A stretch of DNA of 9,088 nucleotides from JAFAGX01 sp035501575. Its GTDB lineage: Bacteria > Acidobacteriota > Terriglobia > Terriglobales > Acidobacteriaceae. The position numbers and the translations under genes are program-made. A model generated the notes under the pieces. It saw only the letters and a program-made list of their open reading frames with translations, was not told the origin of the DNA and made no database searches. Of this stretch, positions 1 through 7,452 are shown piece by piece (positions within the stretch are counted from its first letter, which is position 1; the number at the start of each line of letters is the position of its first letter). The DNA lies in contig DATJVZ010000023.1 in the NCBI GenBank assembly GCA_035501575.1, forward strand, positions 1 to 9,088. Direction: 5' to 3'.

Positions 1-1
1 C

Positions 2-52
2 AAGAAGGTGGAAGAGCTCTCCTGTCCCAAAGCTGCATCCCCGAGGAACTAA
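2..52 (+). CDS. C-terminal tail of an upstream gene (possibly dxr)
   Basis: One plus-strand frame is open from the window edge and closes with TAA at 50-52, nine bases before the rseP ATG. It reads about 16 residues, beginning KKVEELSCPK and ending PRN. The short gap to rseP suggests co-transcription. In many bacteria the gene immediately before rseP is dxr (1-deoxy-D-xylulose 5-phosphate reductoisomerase), which would fit with ispG further along, but this tail is too short to identify from sequence. The other two frames are also open here and read on into rseP out of frame, so even the reading frame is a best guess. Confidence 0.4.
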   Translation, partial: KKVEELSCPKAASPRN

Positions 53-61
53 GAAGAGTCT

Positions 62-1408
62 ATGTCAGAATTTTTTACGGCTGTGCTAGCGGTCGCGGCG
101 GTTCTGGGATTCATGATCCTGATCCATGAATGGGGCCACTACGCGGCGGCCAAGCTGTTGGGAGTAAGGGTCGAGGTATTCTCGATCGGCTTCGGCAAGC
201 GTCTGGTCGGCTTCAAACGCGGAGATACCGATTATCGGATTAGCGCCCTTCCGCTCGGCGGATACGTAAAGATGAGCGGCGAGAATCCCATGGACGCCCG
301 CACGGGAGACCCGGCAGAGTTCTTGTCCCACCCTCGTTGGCATCGATTCGTGATTGCGATTGCCGGTCCAGCCATGAACATTCTGCTGGCTATCGGGCTG
401 CTCACCGGGGTTTACATGTTCCACTACGAGTATCCCGTATTCTGGGATAAGCCGGCAGTGATTACCTGGGTCAGACACGGTTCGCCTGCCGGCGAAGCGG
501 GCCTCGAAGCGGGCGATCGTATCAGCCGAATCGATGGCATCGCCAACCCCACCTGGGAACAGGTCTATTACAAAGTCTGGCTCAACCCGAATCAGCCGGT
601 CGACCTTACAATCCAGCGCGGCGATCAGAGCTTCGACAAGTTAGTGGTTCCGAATGCCGTCGGGGAGTCCCAGATCGGCTCGGCCGGATGGTTCGCCGAC
701 GAATCCATCATCGTGGGCGAGCTGGAGCCGAATATGCCGGCCGCCAAGGCGGGCATGAAAAAGGATGACAAGATTGTTGCCCTCGATGGCAAGCCGCTCC
801 AGTCCCTCGAGGACATGATCGACCGTCTGCAGCAAACCAAAGACAAGCCGGTCGACCTCACCGTGCTTCGCCAAGGTCAGACACTCCACTTTCAAGTTCA
901 GCCCGTGCTCGCCCCAAGCGAGACGTCGCATGAAAAGCGGTACCGCATCGGATTCTCGTATTCGACTGAGATGAAGGTGATGCAGCTGCCATTTCCCCAG
1001 GCTCTGCAGCGATCCCTCGATCGGAACCGGAAAGATTCGGTGATGCTGGTTGAGCTAGTCGAGAAGCTGATTGAGCGAAAGATCTCCATGCGCACCATTT
1101 CCGGCCCTATCGGAATCGCCCAACAGGCCGGGGAAGCGGCCGAGGAGAAGGGCTGGTGGCCGCTGATACAGCTTAGTGCAGCCGTCAGTCTGAATCTCGG
1201 TGTCTTTAACCTCTTGCCAATCCCCATTCTCGATGGCGGGGTTATCTTGCTGTTATTCGTCGAGGGCCTGATGCGACGCGACATCAGCCTGCGCATCAAG
1301 GAACGGATCTATCAGGCGGCCTTCGTATTCCTGGTGCTCTTCGCTGTGATGTTGATCTACAACGATCTGGCAAAGACCCTACCCGGACTGGCGGGCAGGC
1401 TGCCGTAA
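62..1408 (+). CDS. rseP: RseP-type site-2 zinc metalloprotease
   Basis: This is an inner-membrane protease that cuts transmembrane segments, classically releasing an extracytoplasmic-function sigma factor from its anti-sigma factor, and clearing signal-peptide remnants. The 448 residues match the family length (E. coli about 450). The zinc motif HEWGH lies at residues 22-26 inside the first membrane helix, and the third metal ligand is Asp391 in NLLPIPILDGG near the third helix. The conserved PLGGYVKM segment is at 64-71. Two periplasmic PDZ domains follow, at about 132-196 and 215-281, each with the Gly-Asp/Asp-Asp-x-I core (AGDRISRIDG, KDDKIVALDG). A last hydrophobic helix covers about 418-436. 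The ATG at 62 is the natural start because the HExxH position equals that of E. coli RseP; the ribosome site is weak (AAGAAG). No sigma or anti-sigma gene is visible, so the substrate is unknown. Confidence 0.96.
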   Translation: MSEFFTAVLAVAAVLGFMILIHEWGHYAAAKLLGVRVEVFSIGFGKRLVGFKRGDTDYRISALPLGGYVKMSGENPMDARTGDPAEFLSHPRWHRFVIAIAGPAMNILLAIGLLTGVYMFHYEYPVFWDKPAVITWVRHGSPAGEAGLEAGDRISRIDGIANPTWEQVYYKVWLNPNQPVDLTIQRGDQSFDKLVVPNAVGESQIGSAGWFADESIIVGELEPNMPAAKAGMKKDDKIVALDGKPLQSLEDMIDRLQQTKDKPVDLTVLRQGQTLHFQVQPVLAPSETSHEKRYRIGFSYSTEMKVMQLPFPQALQRSLDRNRKDSVMLVELVEKLIERKISMRTISGPIGIAQQAGEAAEEKGWWPLIQLSAAVSLNLGVFNLLPIPILDGGVILLLFVEGLMRRDISLRIKERIYQAAFVFLVLFAVMLIYNDLAKTLPGLAGRLP

Positions 1409-1424
1409 AACCGGTCTTTGCCAG
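1367..1424. terminator. Stem-loop overlapping the rseP stop, between convergent genes
   Basis: A perfect 12-bp inverted repeat, CTGGCAAAGACC at 1367-1378 and GGTCTTTGCCAG at 1413-1424, encloses a 34-base loop that holds the rseP stop codon and a small inner hairpin (GGCA/TGCC at 1394-1404). It sits in the 26-bp gap between the converging rseP and permease genes. No U-tract follows on either strand, so it may be an mRNA 3'-end stabiliser or processing site rather than a classical intrinsic terminator. The left arm is rseP coding sequence. Confidence 0.45.
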
Positions 1425-1434
1425 TTGCCGAGAT

Positions 1435-3987
1435 CTACTCGTAACGCAAGGCCACCATCGGCTCGACTTTCGCCGCCCGCCGCGCCGGAATATAGCTGGC
1501 CACAGTGCTTGTGCCAACGAGCAACAGCGAGACGATGGCGAAGGTCATCGGATCCGCTGGCTTCACCTCAAACAACAAGCTTCGAAATAAGTGGGTCAAT
1601 GTCGCGGCGCCGGCCAGGCCCAGCAGCAGACCAATGCCGGTGATCAAAAAGCTCTTTGCCAGAATCATGCGCAACACATCTCCACCACCTGCGCCCAAAG
1701 CAACTCGAATCCCAATCTCCTGGGTGCGCTGCGCCACCGCATAAGCCATCACCCCGTAGAGGCCCACGGCGGTAAGCAGCAGGGCTAGGCTGGCGAAGAG
1801 CCCGAGCAATATGGTTTGGAAGCGAGCCCGGCCAAGGTCGAGAACAAAGTAGTCCTTCAGGGTACGCACCTCGTATAAGGGCGCGTTCGGATCCATGGAA
1901 GCCAGGAGCTTACGAATTTGCGGAGTGATCTGGCTCGGGTCAGCCACGGTGCGCACCACGAGCGTGGGCGTTCCCCACATCAGCTGGGACAGGGGAACAA
2001 AAAATGCCGCCTCGGGAGCCCGGGCAACACTGCTTCGACGGAAGTTGCCGATAACGCCAACCACCATGCGGGTCCCATAGCTCTCGCGACCGCCCTCGGT
2101 AGCACCAATTTTCACCCGCCTGCCGATTGGGTCCTCGTGGGGAAAGAACTTCCTCCGAAACTCCTCGTTGATCATGATCACCGGCGCTGCGTTGCGTTGG
2201 TCACGTTCGTCGAAGGAGCGACCGCGTAGCAGCGGAATCTCGAGAGTCTCGAACCACCCTCGCGCCACAACAAAAGCACGCGCACTGGGTTGGTTCGCCT
2301 CAGAAACCGGATGGTCCAACAGGTTGAAGGAGAGAGATATCTCGCCCACGCGGAGAGGCAAGGGGATGGAACCAGCCGCACGGATGACTCCCGGCAGAGC
2401 TTGGATGCGATCGAGCAGTTCCCGAATGAAACGGTCCTGCTGGTCGGCGTTGTAGCGGGTTTCGGAGAGATCGAAGTCGGCGGTGAGAACATGCTCGGGA
2501 TTGAATCCCAAGTTTACGCGGGACAAGCGGTCAAAACTGCGGATGAGCAAGCCGGCGCCGACCAGCAGCATCATGCCCAGCGCGGTTTCGACGATCACCA
2601 GTCCGGCGCGCAAGCGATGGGAACTGCGGCCAACCGTGGCATTTCGGTTGCGTTCCCGCATGACTCCGGTCAGATTGGGTTTTGAAACTTGCCACGCCGG
2701 CACGATGCCGAACACCACTCCGGTGACAACCGCCAGGGCGGCCGTGAAGAGCAGCACCCGATAGTCGATACCAATCTCGGACGCGCGGGGTAAGTTGCTG
2801 GGATAGAGGTTCAGAATCGCCGACAGCGCCCCAGCGGCCACCCAGGCGCCTAACGCTGCTCCGCTTAGGGAAAGTGTGAGTGCCTCGGCGAGTAGCTGGC
2901 GCACAATTCGGCCTCGACTAGCTCCAAGCGCCGCGCGAATCGCGATTTCATGGGTGCGGTTGGTGCCTCGAGCCAGCAGCAGGTTGGCAATGTTGGCGCA
3001 CGCGATCAGAAGCACGAGCCCGACGGCACCGAACAGCACCAGCAACGGCTCGCGATTGTCACCTACGAGATCATCGAGTTCTCGTCTGGCTGCGAGCCCG
3101 ACATACGAGTTATCGTTTGGATACTCGAGCGCCAGTGCACGCGCGATAGCAGCCAAATCGGCGTTGGCGCGCTCAACCGTAACGCCAGGTTTCAGTCTTG
3201 CGATCGCGTTCAGGAAATGGTTGCCACGTTGCGCTGTTGCCGCTGCGTTGCTCGGATCGTCATGATCGACTTCCGCGTCCCGGGAAAAGGTCACCCACAG
3301 TTCCACGGCTTCGGCCTCGACCGGAAACTGAAAGCCGCGCGGCATGACCCCCACGATGCTGTAAGCGCGGCCATTGAGCTCGACGGCACGGCCGATGACG
3401 CCGGGGTCGGCTTGAAATTGCCGGCGCCAGAAAGCTTCGCTCAAGACCGCCACGTGGTGTCCGGGGTCATCCTCTCCCGCCATGAAAGTTCGGCCCAGTG
3501 AAGGCTGTGCACCCAGTAACGGAAATAGATTGCTCGATACGGTTTGCACCTTGACATGCAGCGCTTGTCCCGCTCCCGTTAACGTGAGAGGGTTGTTGCT
3601 GTTGTAAGCAGCCACCGCCTCAAAGGAGTGATTGCGGGCACGAACGTCCATCAGATCCGGAAAAGACAAGCTGCCCTGGGTAGACGTGCGTCCCGTACGG
3701 GTGTCGAACTCGCCCAGTGCCACCAGCCGTTGTGGATCCTGAAACGGCAACGGCCGAAGCAGCACTCCATTGATCACGCTGAACATGGCCGTATTCGCGC
3801 CGATGCCAAGCGCTAGCGTCAGGACGGAGACAATCGCAAAGGCCGGCGATTTTGCGAGAATCCGCAAACCATAGCGAAGATCCTGCAGCAAGCTGTGCAA
3901 ACCGCGTCCTCCTTTGGCCGCAACGTCATCGCTTGGCGGCAATTGTCCTGCCATCGCACCTGAGCTAAGTATTTGAGAATGAGTCAA
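1435..3987 (-). CDS. Acidobacterial-type duplicated orphan ABC permease (MacB/FtsX family)
   Basis: This is a large integral-membrane protein of the MacB-like permease type, with two fused MacB-core/FtsX units. Unit 1 has a first helix at about 49-75 after the family's LLQDLRYGLR lead-in, a periplasmic core to about 310, and helices between about 313 and 430. Unit 2 starts with a helix at about 461-482, then a second periplasmic core, then helices between about 724 and 832. The duplication shows in the paired motifs HEIAIRAALGAS (346-357) and QEIGIRVALGAG (756-767). No ATPase domain is present and none is encoded nearby, hence 'orphan'; members are presumed to borrow an ATPase or act mechanically, and the substrate is unknown. 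The longest frame starts with TTG at 3987, preceded by a GGGGAA-like site. An ATG at 3954 (839 aa) is an equally reasonable start. The cytoplasmic prefix domain found on many relatives is missing, and an in-frame stop at 4054-4056 rules out extending into one. Confidence 0.9.
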   Translation of the reverse strand: MTHSQILSSGAMAGQLPPSDDVAAKGGRGLHSLLQDLRYGLRILAKSPAFAIVSVLTLALGIGANTAMFSVINGVLLRPLPFQDPQRLVALGEFDTRTGRTSTQGSLSFPDLMDVRARNHSFEAVAAYNSNNPLTLTGAGQALHVKVQTVSSNLFPLLGAQPSLGRTFMAGEDDPGHHVAVLSEAFWRRQFQADPGVIGRAVELNGRAYSIVGVMPRGFQFPVEAEAVELWVTFSRDAEVDHDDPSNAAATAQRGNHFLNAIARLKPGVTVERANADLAAIARALALEYPNDNSYVGLAARRELDDLVGDNREPLLVLFGAVGLVLLIACANIANLLLARGTNRTHEIAIRAALGASRGRIVRQLLAEALTLSLSGAALGAWVAAGALSAILNLYPSNLPRASEIGIDYRVLLFTAALAVVTGVVFGIVPAWQVSKPNLTGVMRERNRNATVGRSSHRLRAGLVIVETALGMMLLVGAGLLIRSFDRLSRVNLGFNPEHVLTADFDLSETRYNADQQDRFIRELLDRIQALPGVIRAAGSIPLPLRVGEISLSFNLLDHPVSEANQPSARAFVVARGWFETLEIPLLRGRSFDERDQRNAAPVIMINEEFRRKFFPHEDPIGRRVKIGATEGGRESYGTRMVVGVIGNFRRSSVARAPEAAFFVPLSQLMWGTPTLVVRTVADPSQITPQIRKLLASMDPNAPLYEVRTLKDYFVLDLGRARFQTILLGLFASLALLLTAVGLYGVMAYAVAQRTQEIGIRVALGAGGGDVLRMILAKSFLITGIGLLLGLAGAATLTHLFRSLLFEVKPADPMTFAIVSLLLVGTSTVASYIPARRAAKVEPMVALRYE

Positions 3988-4142
3988 GAGAGCAATTCCC
4001 CAACAGTCCGAATGTTCGCTTGTGGGATATGCTGTCCACCAGAGAACAGCCGGTTAGCACCAGAGCATTACACGCTCGTCATTCGTCGGCGACACCACCC
4101 GATTCTCGAAGGCAATCATCGGGGAACCCCGATTTTTCTTCG

Positions 4143-4160
4143 TGTTACACTGATATTTTC
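4143..4160 (+). promoter_or_regulatory. Putative extended -10 promoter giving a leaderless ispG transcript
   Basis: TG-T-TACACT at 4143-4151 resembles an extended -10 element (TGn plus TAnAnT). Transcription would start about seven bases on, at 4158-4161, directly at the ispG ATG. No Shine-Dalgarno sequence precedes that ATG (the bases are TGATATTTTC), which fits a leaderless mRNA. No good -35 hexamer was seen, as expected for extended -10 promoters. The rest of the 3988-4142 divergent spacer shows no further element I can support. Confidence 0.35.
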
Positions 4161-5405
4161 ATGGCCAATTTCGAACGCAGAAAGACCGTGACCTGCGACA
4201 TCGCGGGGGTGCGAGTGGGATCGGATGCACCGATTGTGGTGCAATCGATGACCAACACGGACACCGCGGATGTAGCTGCCACCGTCGCGCAAGTGGCCGC
4301 GCTGGCAGAGGCCGGATCCGAGCTGGTTCGCGTCACTGTGAATACCGAAGAGGCGGCCGCCGCCGTGGCACCCATTGTCGAGCAACTGGACAAGCAGGGT
4401 GTGCCAGTGCCGATCGTGGGAGACTTCCATTACAACGGGCACATCCTGCTGAAAAAATACCCGGAATGCGCTCGCGCCCTGGCCAAGTACCGCATCAACC
4501 CGGGCAACGTCAGCGTCGGCCGCAAGGACGATTCCAACTTTCGCACCATGGTCGAGGTTGCGGTTGAGAAGCAAAAGCCGGTGCGCATCGGCGTGAACTG
4601 GGGCTCGCTCGATCAAGCCCTGCTCACCCGCATGATGGACGAGAATTCGCGGCTGGCAGAACCGAAAGATGCCCGCGAAGTCACCATGGAAGCCATGGTT
4701 CTCAGTGCCCTCAATTCGGCGACGCTGGCCGAGAAGTACGGATTACGGCCCGACCAAATCATCCTCAGCGCCAAAGTCAGCGGAGTAAAAGACCTCATCG
4801 AGGTTTATCGTTCCCTGGCAGCGCGCTGCCAGTATGCTCTGCACCTCGGCCTGACCGAGGCGGGGATGGGGGCTAAGGGAATCGTGGCCTCTAGTGCCGC
4901 GATGGCGGTCCTGCTCGAAGAAGGTATCGGCGACACCATTCGTGTCTCTCTCACCCCGGCGCCCGGCGGCGATCGCACCGAGGAGGTTCGGGTGGCGCAG
5001 CAGATTCTGCAATCCATGGGAATCCGCAGCTTCACTCCCCAGGTCACGGCTTGCCCGGGGTGCGGGCGAACTACGAGCACATTCTTCCAGGAGATGGCCG
5101 AGCAGATTCACTCCTACCTGCGCCAGCAGATGCCGATTTGGCGAGGGCGTTATCGCGGCGTGGAGGAAATGACGGTGGCGGTCATGGGATGCGTGGTCAA
5201 CGGGCCGGGAGAGTCCAAACACGCCAGCCTGGGCATTTCCCTGCCGGGAACCTTCGAAGAGCCCAAGGCGCCGGTCTACGTCGACGGAAGGCTCTTCACC
5301 ACCCTGCGTGGCGACCACATTGTGAGGGAATTTCTCAAGATTCTCGACCAGTACGTGGACTCGCACTACGCGACCAAGGCCAACGAAGAACTCGCAACCC
5401 CCTAA
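4161..5405 (+). CDS. ispG: 4-hydroxy-3-methylbut-2-enyl-diphosphate synthase (IspG/GcpE)
   Basis: This cytosolic iron-sulfur enzyme makes HMBPP from methylerythritol 2,4-cyclodiphosphate, the penultimate step of the MEP isoprenoid pathway, with electrons from ferredoxin or flavodoxin. The 414 residues comprise an N-terminal TIM barrel (VQSMTNTDT at about 27-35, GDFHYNGH, KYRINPGNV) and a C-terminal reductase-like domain. The [4Fe-4S] ligands are all visible: C298 and C301 in CPGCGRT, C344 in MGCVVNGPGE, and the family's fourth ligand E351. The 43-residue spacing from C301 to C344 is longer than in E. coli (32) but matches the CPGCGRTTST subtype that I recall from other bacteria. The frame is open back to 4020, but homology begins at ATG 4161 (MANFERRKTV), which is preferred. 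It is separated from rseP by the oppositely oriented permease gene and so probably has its own promoter. Confidence 0.96.
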   Translation: MANFERRKTVTCDIAGVRVGSDAPIVVQSMTNTDTADVAATVAQVAALAEAGSELVRVTVNTEEAAAAVAPIVEQLDKQGVPVPIVGDFHYNGHILLKKYPECARALAKYRINPGNVSVGRKDDSNFRTMVEVAVEKQKPVRIGVNWGSLDQALLTRMMDENSRLAEPKDAREVTMEAMVLSALNSATLAEKYGLRPDQIILSAKVSGVKDLIEVYRSLAARCQYALHLGLTEAGMGAKGIVASSAAMAVLLEEGIGDTIRVSLTPAPGGDRTEEVRVAQQILQSMGIRSFTPQVTACPGCGRTTSTFFQEMAEQIHSYLRQQMPIWRGRYRGVEEMTVAVMGCVVNGPGESKHASLGISLPGTFEEPKAPVYVDGRLFTTLRGDHIVREFLKILDQYVDSHYATKANEELATP

Positions 5406-5416
5406 TCTTCATGCTT

Positions 5417-5466
5417 CCTATTCAGGGCTAAGCACATGGGTCGTCGAGTCCCTCTTCCCGAATAGG
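5417..5466. terminator. Possible bidirectional stem-loop between ispG and the DUF72 gene
   Basis: CCTATTCaGGG (5417-5427) pairs with CCCGAATAGG (5457-5466), ten pairs with one bulged A and a 29-base loop. It lies in the roughly 100-bp gap between two converging genes, where a shared terminator is expected. Only a modest T-rich patch (TTCTTTT, 5481-5487) follows on the plus side, so the call is tentative. Confidence 0.4.
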
Positions 5467-5505
5467 CGGCGTCCAGAACATTCTTTTGACGGTGGCGTCG
5501 AAATA

Positions 5506-6441
5506 TTAGGCGAGCAACGGCAGATCGGAATCGGAGGTTTCATCGGGGAGGGGATCTGCGATCGCCATCAACTCGGGATAGCGCTGGAGCAGTGACGGGG
5601 GAGCTTTCTGTCGCTGCCCGGTGAGCATGTGGTTGAGCTGCAGGGCGTTGACTCCAGCCTTTGCTTCGAAATGATTGTTGGCGATTACATAGGTGATCTC
5701 GGCTCTCCGGGCCATGCGTTCAATTTTGTCTTTCCATCCCCTCAGCTCCGCTTCCGAATACAAATAGTTATAGCGATCGTGGGGCTGCTCGGCTTCAAAC
5801 CAGTGATCGTAATTCCGACCGTGGAGCCGTACGTAGGCCAGGGGAGCAGTCACGTGTTCGGTCGCCTCTAGCGACCGCCCAAGCAACGGCTGGTCGATGT
5901 TACAGAAAGCGACATTGTTTTGCGCAAAGCTCTTGAGGGTCTCGGGATTATTCCAACTGGAATGCCGGACCTCGAGCACACAAGGATATTCGCTGAACTG
6001 AGGCAAAAGCGCTTCCAGGTATTCGCGGTTGAGAGATGTGTTTTTGAAGGAAACCGGAAACTGCATCAGCAAGGCCCCCAGCCTGCCGCTGGCAGCCAAC
6101 GCGTCCAATCCCTCGCGCGCCAGTTTTTCGTCCTCTTCGCTCGGCTTGATGGTCGCGGCCGAGGTCGGCTCCATTACGGCCAAAGGAGAGTGCGTAAACG
6201 AGCGGTGCAGCTTAGCGGTGAACACAAAGTCGGGATTTATCGGCTCGACTCGCCTCAACCAAAGCTTGACCAGTTCGGGCTTGATGTGCCCGTAAAACGA
6301 GGTGTTAATCTCAACCACACTGAAGCAACGGGCGAGGAACTCCAAGGGATGCTGCTTTCGACGCCCGAACCCGGGAGGGTAAAACACACCCTGCCAATCC
6401 TTATAGGACCAACCGGCTGTCCCCACACGAATCTTGCCCAT
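5506..6441 (-). CDS. DUF72 (YecE-like) TIM-barrel family protein
   Basis: The N-terminus IRVGTAGWSYKDW followed by FYPPGF, the segment VVEINTSFYG, and the later VLEVRHSSW, YVRLHGRN and YVIANNHFEAKAGVNA blocks are the hallmark motifs of the DUF72/COG1801 family. From the chosen start the length is 311 residues; family members run about 240-310. The fold is a TIM barrel with a conserved acidic/His pocket. A biochemical role is not firmly established, although nuclease-like or metal-dependent activity has been suggested for related structures. The frame can be opened at GTG 6447, but ATG 6441 is preferred because GAGG lies five bases before it. The upstream gene on the same strand ends 87 bp away, so the two could share a transcript. 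The C-terminal tail after about residue 285 is acidic and probably disordered. Confidence 0.88.
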   Translation of the reverse strand: MGKIRVGTAGWSYKDWQGVFYPPGFGRRKQHPLEFLARCFSVVEINTSFYGHIKPELVKLWLRRVEPINPDFVFTAKLHRSFTHSPLAVMEPTSAATIKPSEEDEKLAREGLDALAASGRLGALLMQFPVSFKNTSLNREYLEALLPQFSEYPCVLEVRHSSWNNPETLKSFAQNNVAFCNIDQPLLGRSLEATEHVTAPLAYVRLHGRNYDHWFEAEQPHDRYNYLYSEAELRGWKDKIERMARRAEITYVIANNHFEAKAGVNALQLNHMLTGQRQKAPPSLLQRYPELMAIADPLPDETSDSDLPLLA

Positions 6442-6522
6442 CTCCACCTCAGAGGAGTGCTTGCCATCTGCAGGTTAGCACGACGAGCACGGCAGGAGCG
6501 TCCAACCGCAATTCCCTTCCCG

Positions 6523-6538
6523 CATTCCTTAGGGAATG
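6523..6538. other. Short perfect hairpin over the stop codon of the secreted-protein gene
   Basis: CATTCC (6523-6528) and GGAATG (6533-6538) form a 6-bp stem with loop TTAG, which contains the stop codon of the minus-strand gene beginning at 7284. It could mark partial termination between this gene and the DUF72 gene. No U-tract follows, and a 6-bp dyad can arise by chance. Confidence 0.25.
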
Positions 6539-7284
6539 ACGGGCGAGGACAGGCTGGAACCGGACTCGACCGGGGTCGACAAAGGGCGCGGTGGAATGCC
6601 TTTAGCTTGAAGAATCGCCCAGTGCCATTCCTGGTCAGGGCTCACATCCGCCGCCAGTTTTTCCCGGAATATGGCAGTTTCAAGCGGGGCGGCCGTCCCC
6701 TTCAAATGAAGCAGCCAGGTTCGATCGGCAGGCTTGCCGACAACCGCTGGGTTTTCCTTGGCAGCGGCCGGCAGCAGCCGAGCTGACCCATAGAAGGACG
6801 CGTCGTTGTCCTGCGTGCGCCGCGCCAAGGTTAGTCCTACGGTGATTTCCTTGAGGTTCCAGTCCGTTGCATTGTAAAGGGCAACTTGCAAGGTATCGCC
6901 TCTGATCGATGCCGGACCCTCGAGCTTGGCAAGTTCGCTCTCGGGAAGATCTTTGACTACCGATGGAGCAATCAGTAGCGCCGTCGCCTTGGCATTGAAC
7001 GAGAGGCTGCAGGTCCCGTCGGGCGATGACATGCGAAAGCTGTTGTCTGCCTTCCCGAACGAGAAGACCGGACTGCCATCCGATTTGCGACTTGCGCTCT
7101 GTGCCATGACTTGAGACAAGTTGTCATTGTCGATGACCAGCGGTGACGCGACTTTCCCAGCGGGGTGGAGCGAGCGCGCGACATCTCCGAGCGGCACCGC
7201 ATCCTCAGATTGGGCAAGCAGGCCAGGGGGAACAAGCACAGGAAGCAATGCTATGGCAAAACTCAGAAAGCAATGACGTTTCAT
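6529..7284 (-). CDS. Secreted protein of unknown function
   Basis: The 251-residue product has a classic Sec signal peptide: MKRH, a hydrophobic core FLSFAIALLPVLV, and a likely signal peptidase I cut after LLA at residue 24, before QSEDA. The mature chain opens with PLGDVARSL and VIDNDNLSQVM, motifs I associate with uncharacterised acidobacterial exported proteins, though I cannot name a family. Residues about 90-215 look beta-rich, containing YNATDWNLKEITVGLTL and a repeated hydrophobic/polar alternation, which resembles an immunoglobulin-like or similar sandwich domain. The C-terminus is Pro/Ser-rich and probably flexible. No catalytic motif is evident. A single Cys remains after cleavage (in GTCSLSF), so no internal disulfide is expected. 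The ATG at 7284 is right for the signal peptide; its ribosome site is weak. A TACAAT -10 candidate lies just upstream. Confidence 0.75.
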   Translation of the reverse strand: MKRHCFLSFAIALLPVLVPPGLLAQSEDAVPLGDVARSLHPAGKVASPLVIDNDNLSQVMAQSASRKSDGSPVFSFGKADNSFRMSSPDGTCSLSFNAKATALLIAPSVVKDLPESELAKLEGPASIRGDTLQVALYNATDWNLKEITVGLTLARRTQDNDASFYGSARLLPAAAKENPAVVGKPADRTWLLHLKGTAAPLETAIFREKLAADVSPDQEWHWAILQAKGIPPRPLSTPVESGSSLSSPVIP

Positions 7285-7306
7285 GGCATCACAGAGTTCT
7301 TCTGCG

Positions 7307-7312
7307 ATTGTA
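7307..7312 (-). promoter_or_regulatory. Candidate -10 box for the secreted-protein gene
   Basis: Read on the minus strand this is TACAAT, five of six matches to the sigma-70 -10 consensus. Transcription would begin near 7300, giving a leader of about 16 bases before the ATG at 7284. No convincing -35 was found (CTGATT at 18-bp spacing is weak). It lies downstream of the terminator of the small gene to its right, as expected for a separate transcription unit. Confidence 0.35.
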
Positions 7313-7380
7313 CTTAGAACTGTGCGGTGAAATCAGTGCGGCTGGGGCGCACCTTGGTCGTACAACCTAAGTTAGGAGGG

Positions 7381-7437
7381 AAAATAACAATGGGCGTGCG
7401 GGGGACGAAATAGCACGCAACGGGGCTCCGCACGCCC
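7381..7437 (-). terminator. Intrinsic-type terminator of the small membrane-protein gene
   Basis: On the minus strand GGGCGTGCGG (7437-7428) pairs perfectly with CCGCACGCCC (7401-7392), extendable by a G-U and a G-C pair, and is followed by ATTGTTATTTT (7391-7381), a U-rich run. It begins 15 bases after the TAA of the 40-codon gene. The 5' arm is partly duplicated: GCGTGC at 7418-7413 can also pair with GCACGC at 7399-7394, giving a shorter rival hairpin with the same 3' side. Confidence 0.6.
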
Positions 7438-7452
7438 GAAGGGGTCTTCCGA

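Noticed and set aside
5051..5431. Out-of-frame open reading frames within ispG, and similar ones within rseP and the permease gene
   Set aside because: They are high-GC shadows of well-identified genes, with no motifs of their own.
7390..7413. Seven-residue plus-strand ORF after TTAGGAGGG
   Set aside because: It falls inside the minus-strand terminator, and the apparent ribosome site lies just beyond the complement of that terminator's U-rich tail.
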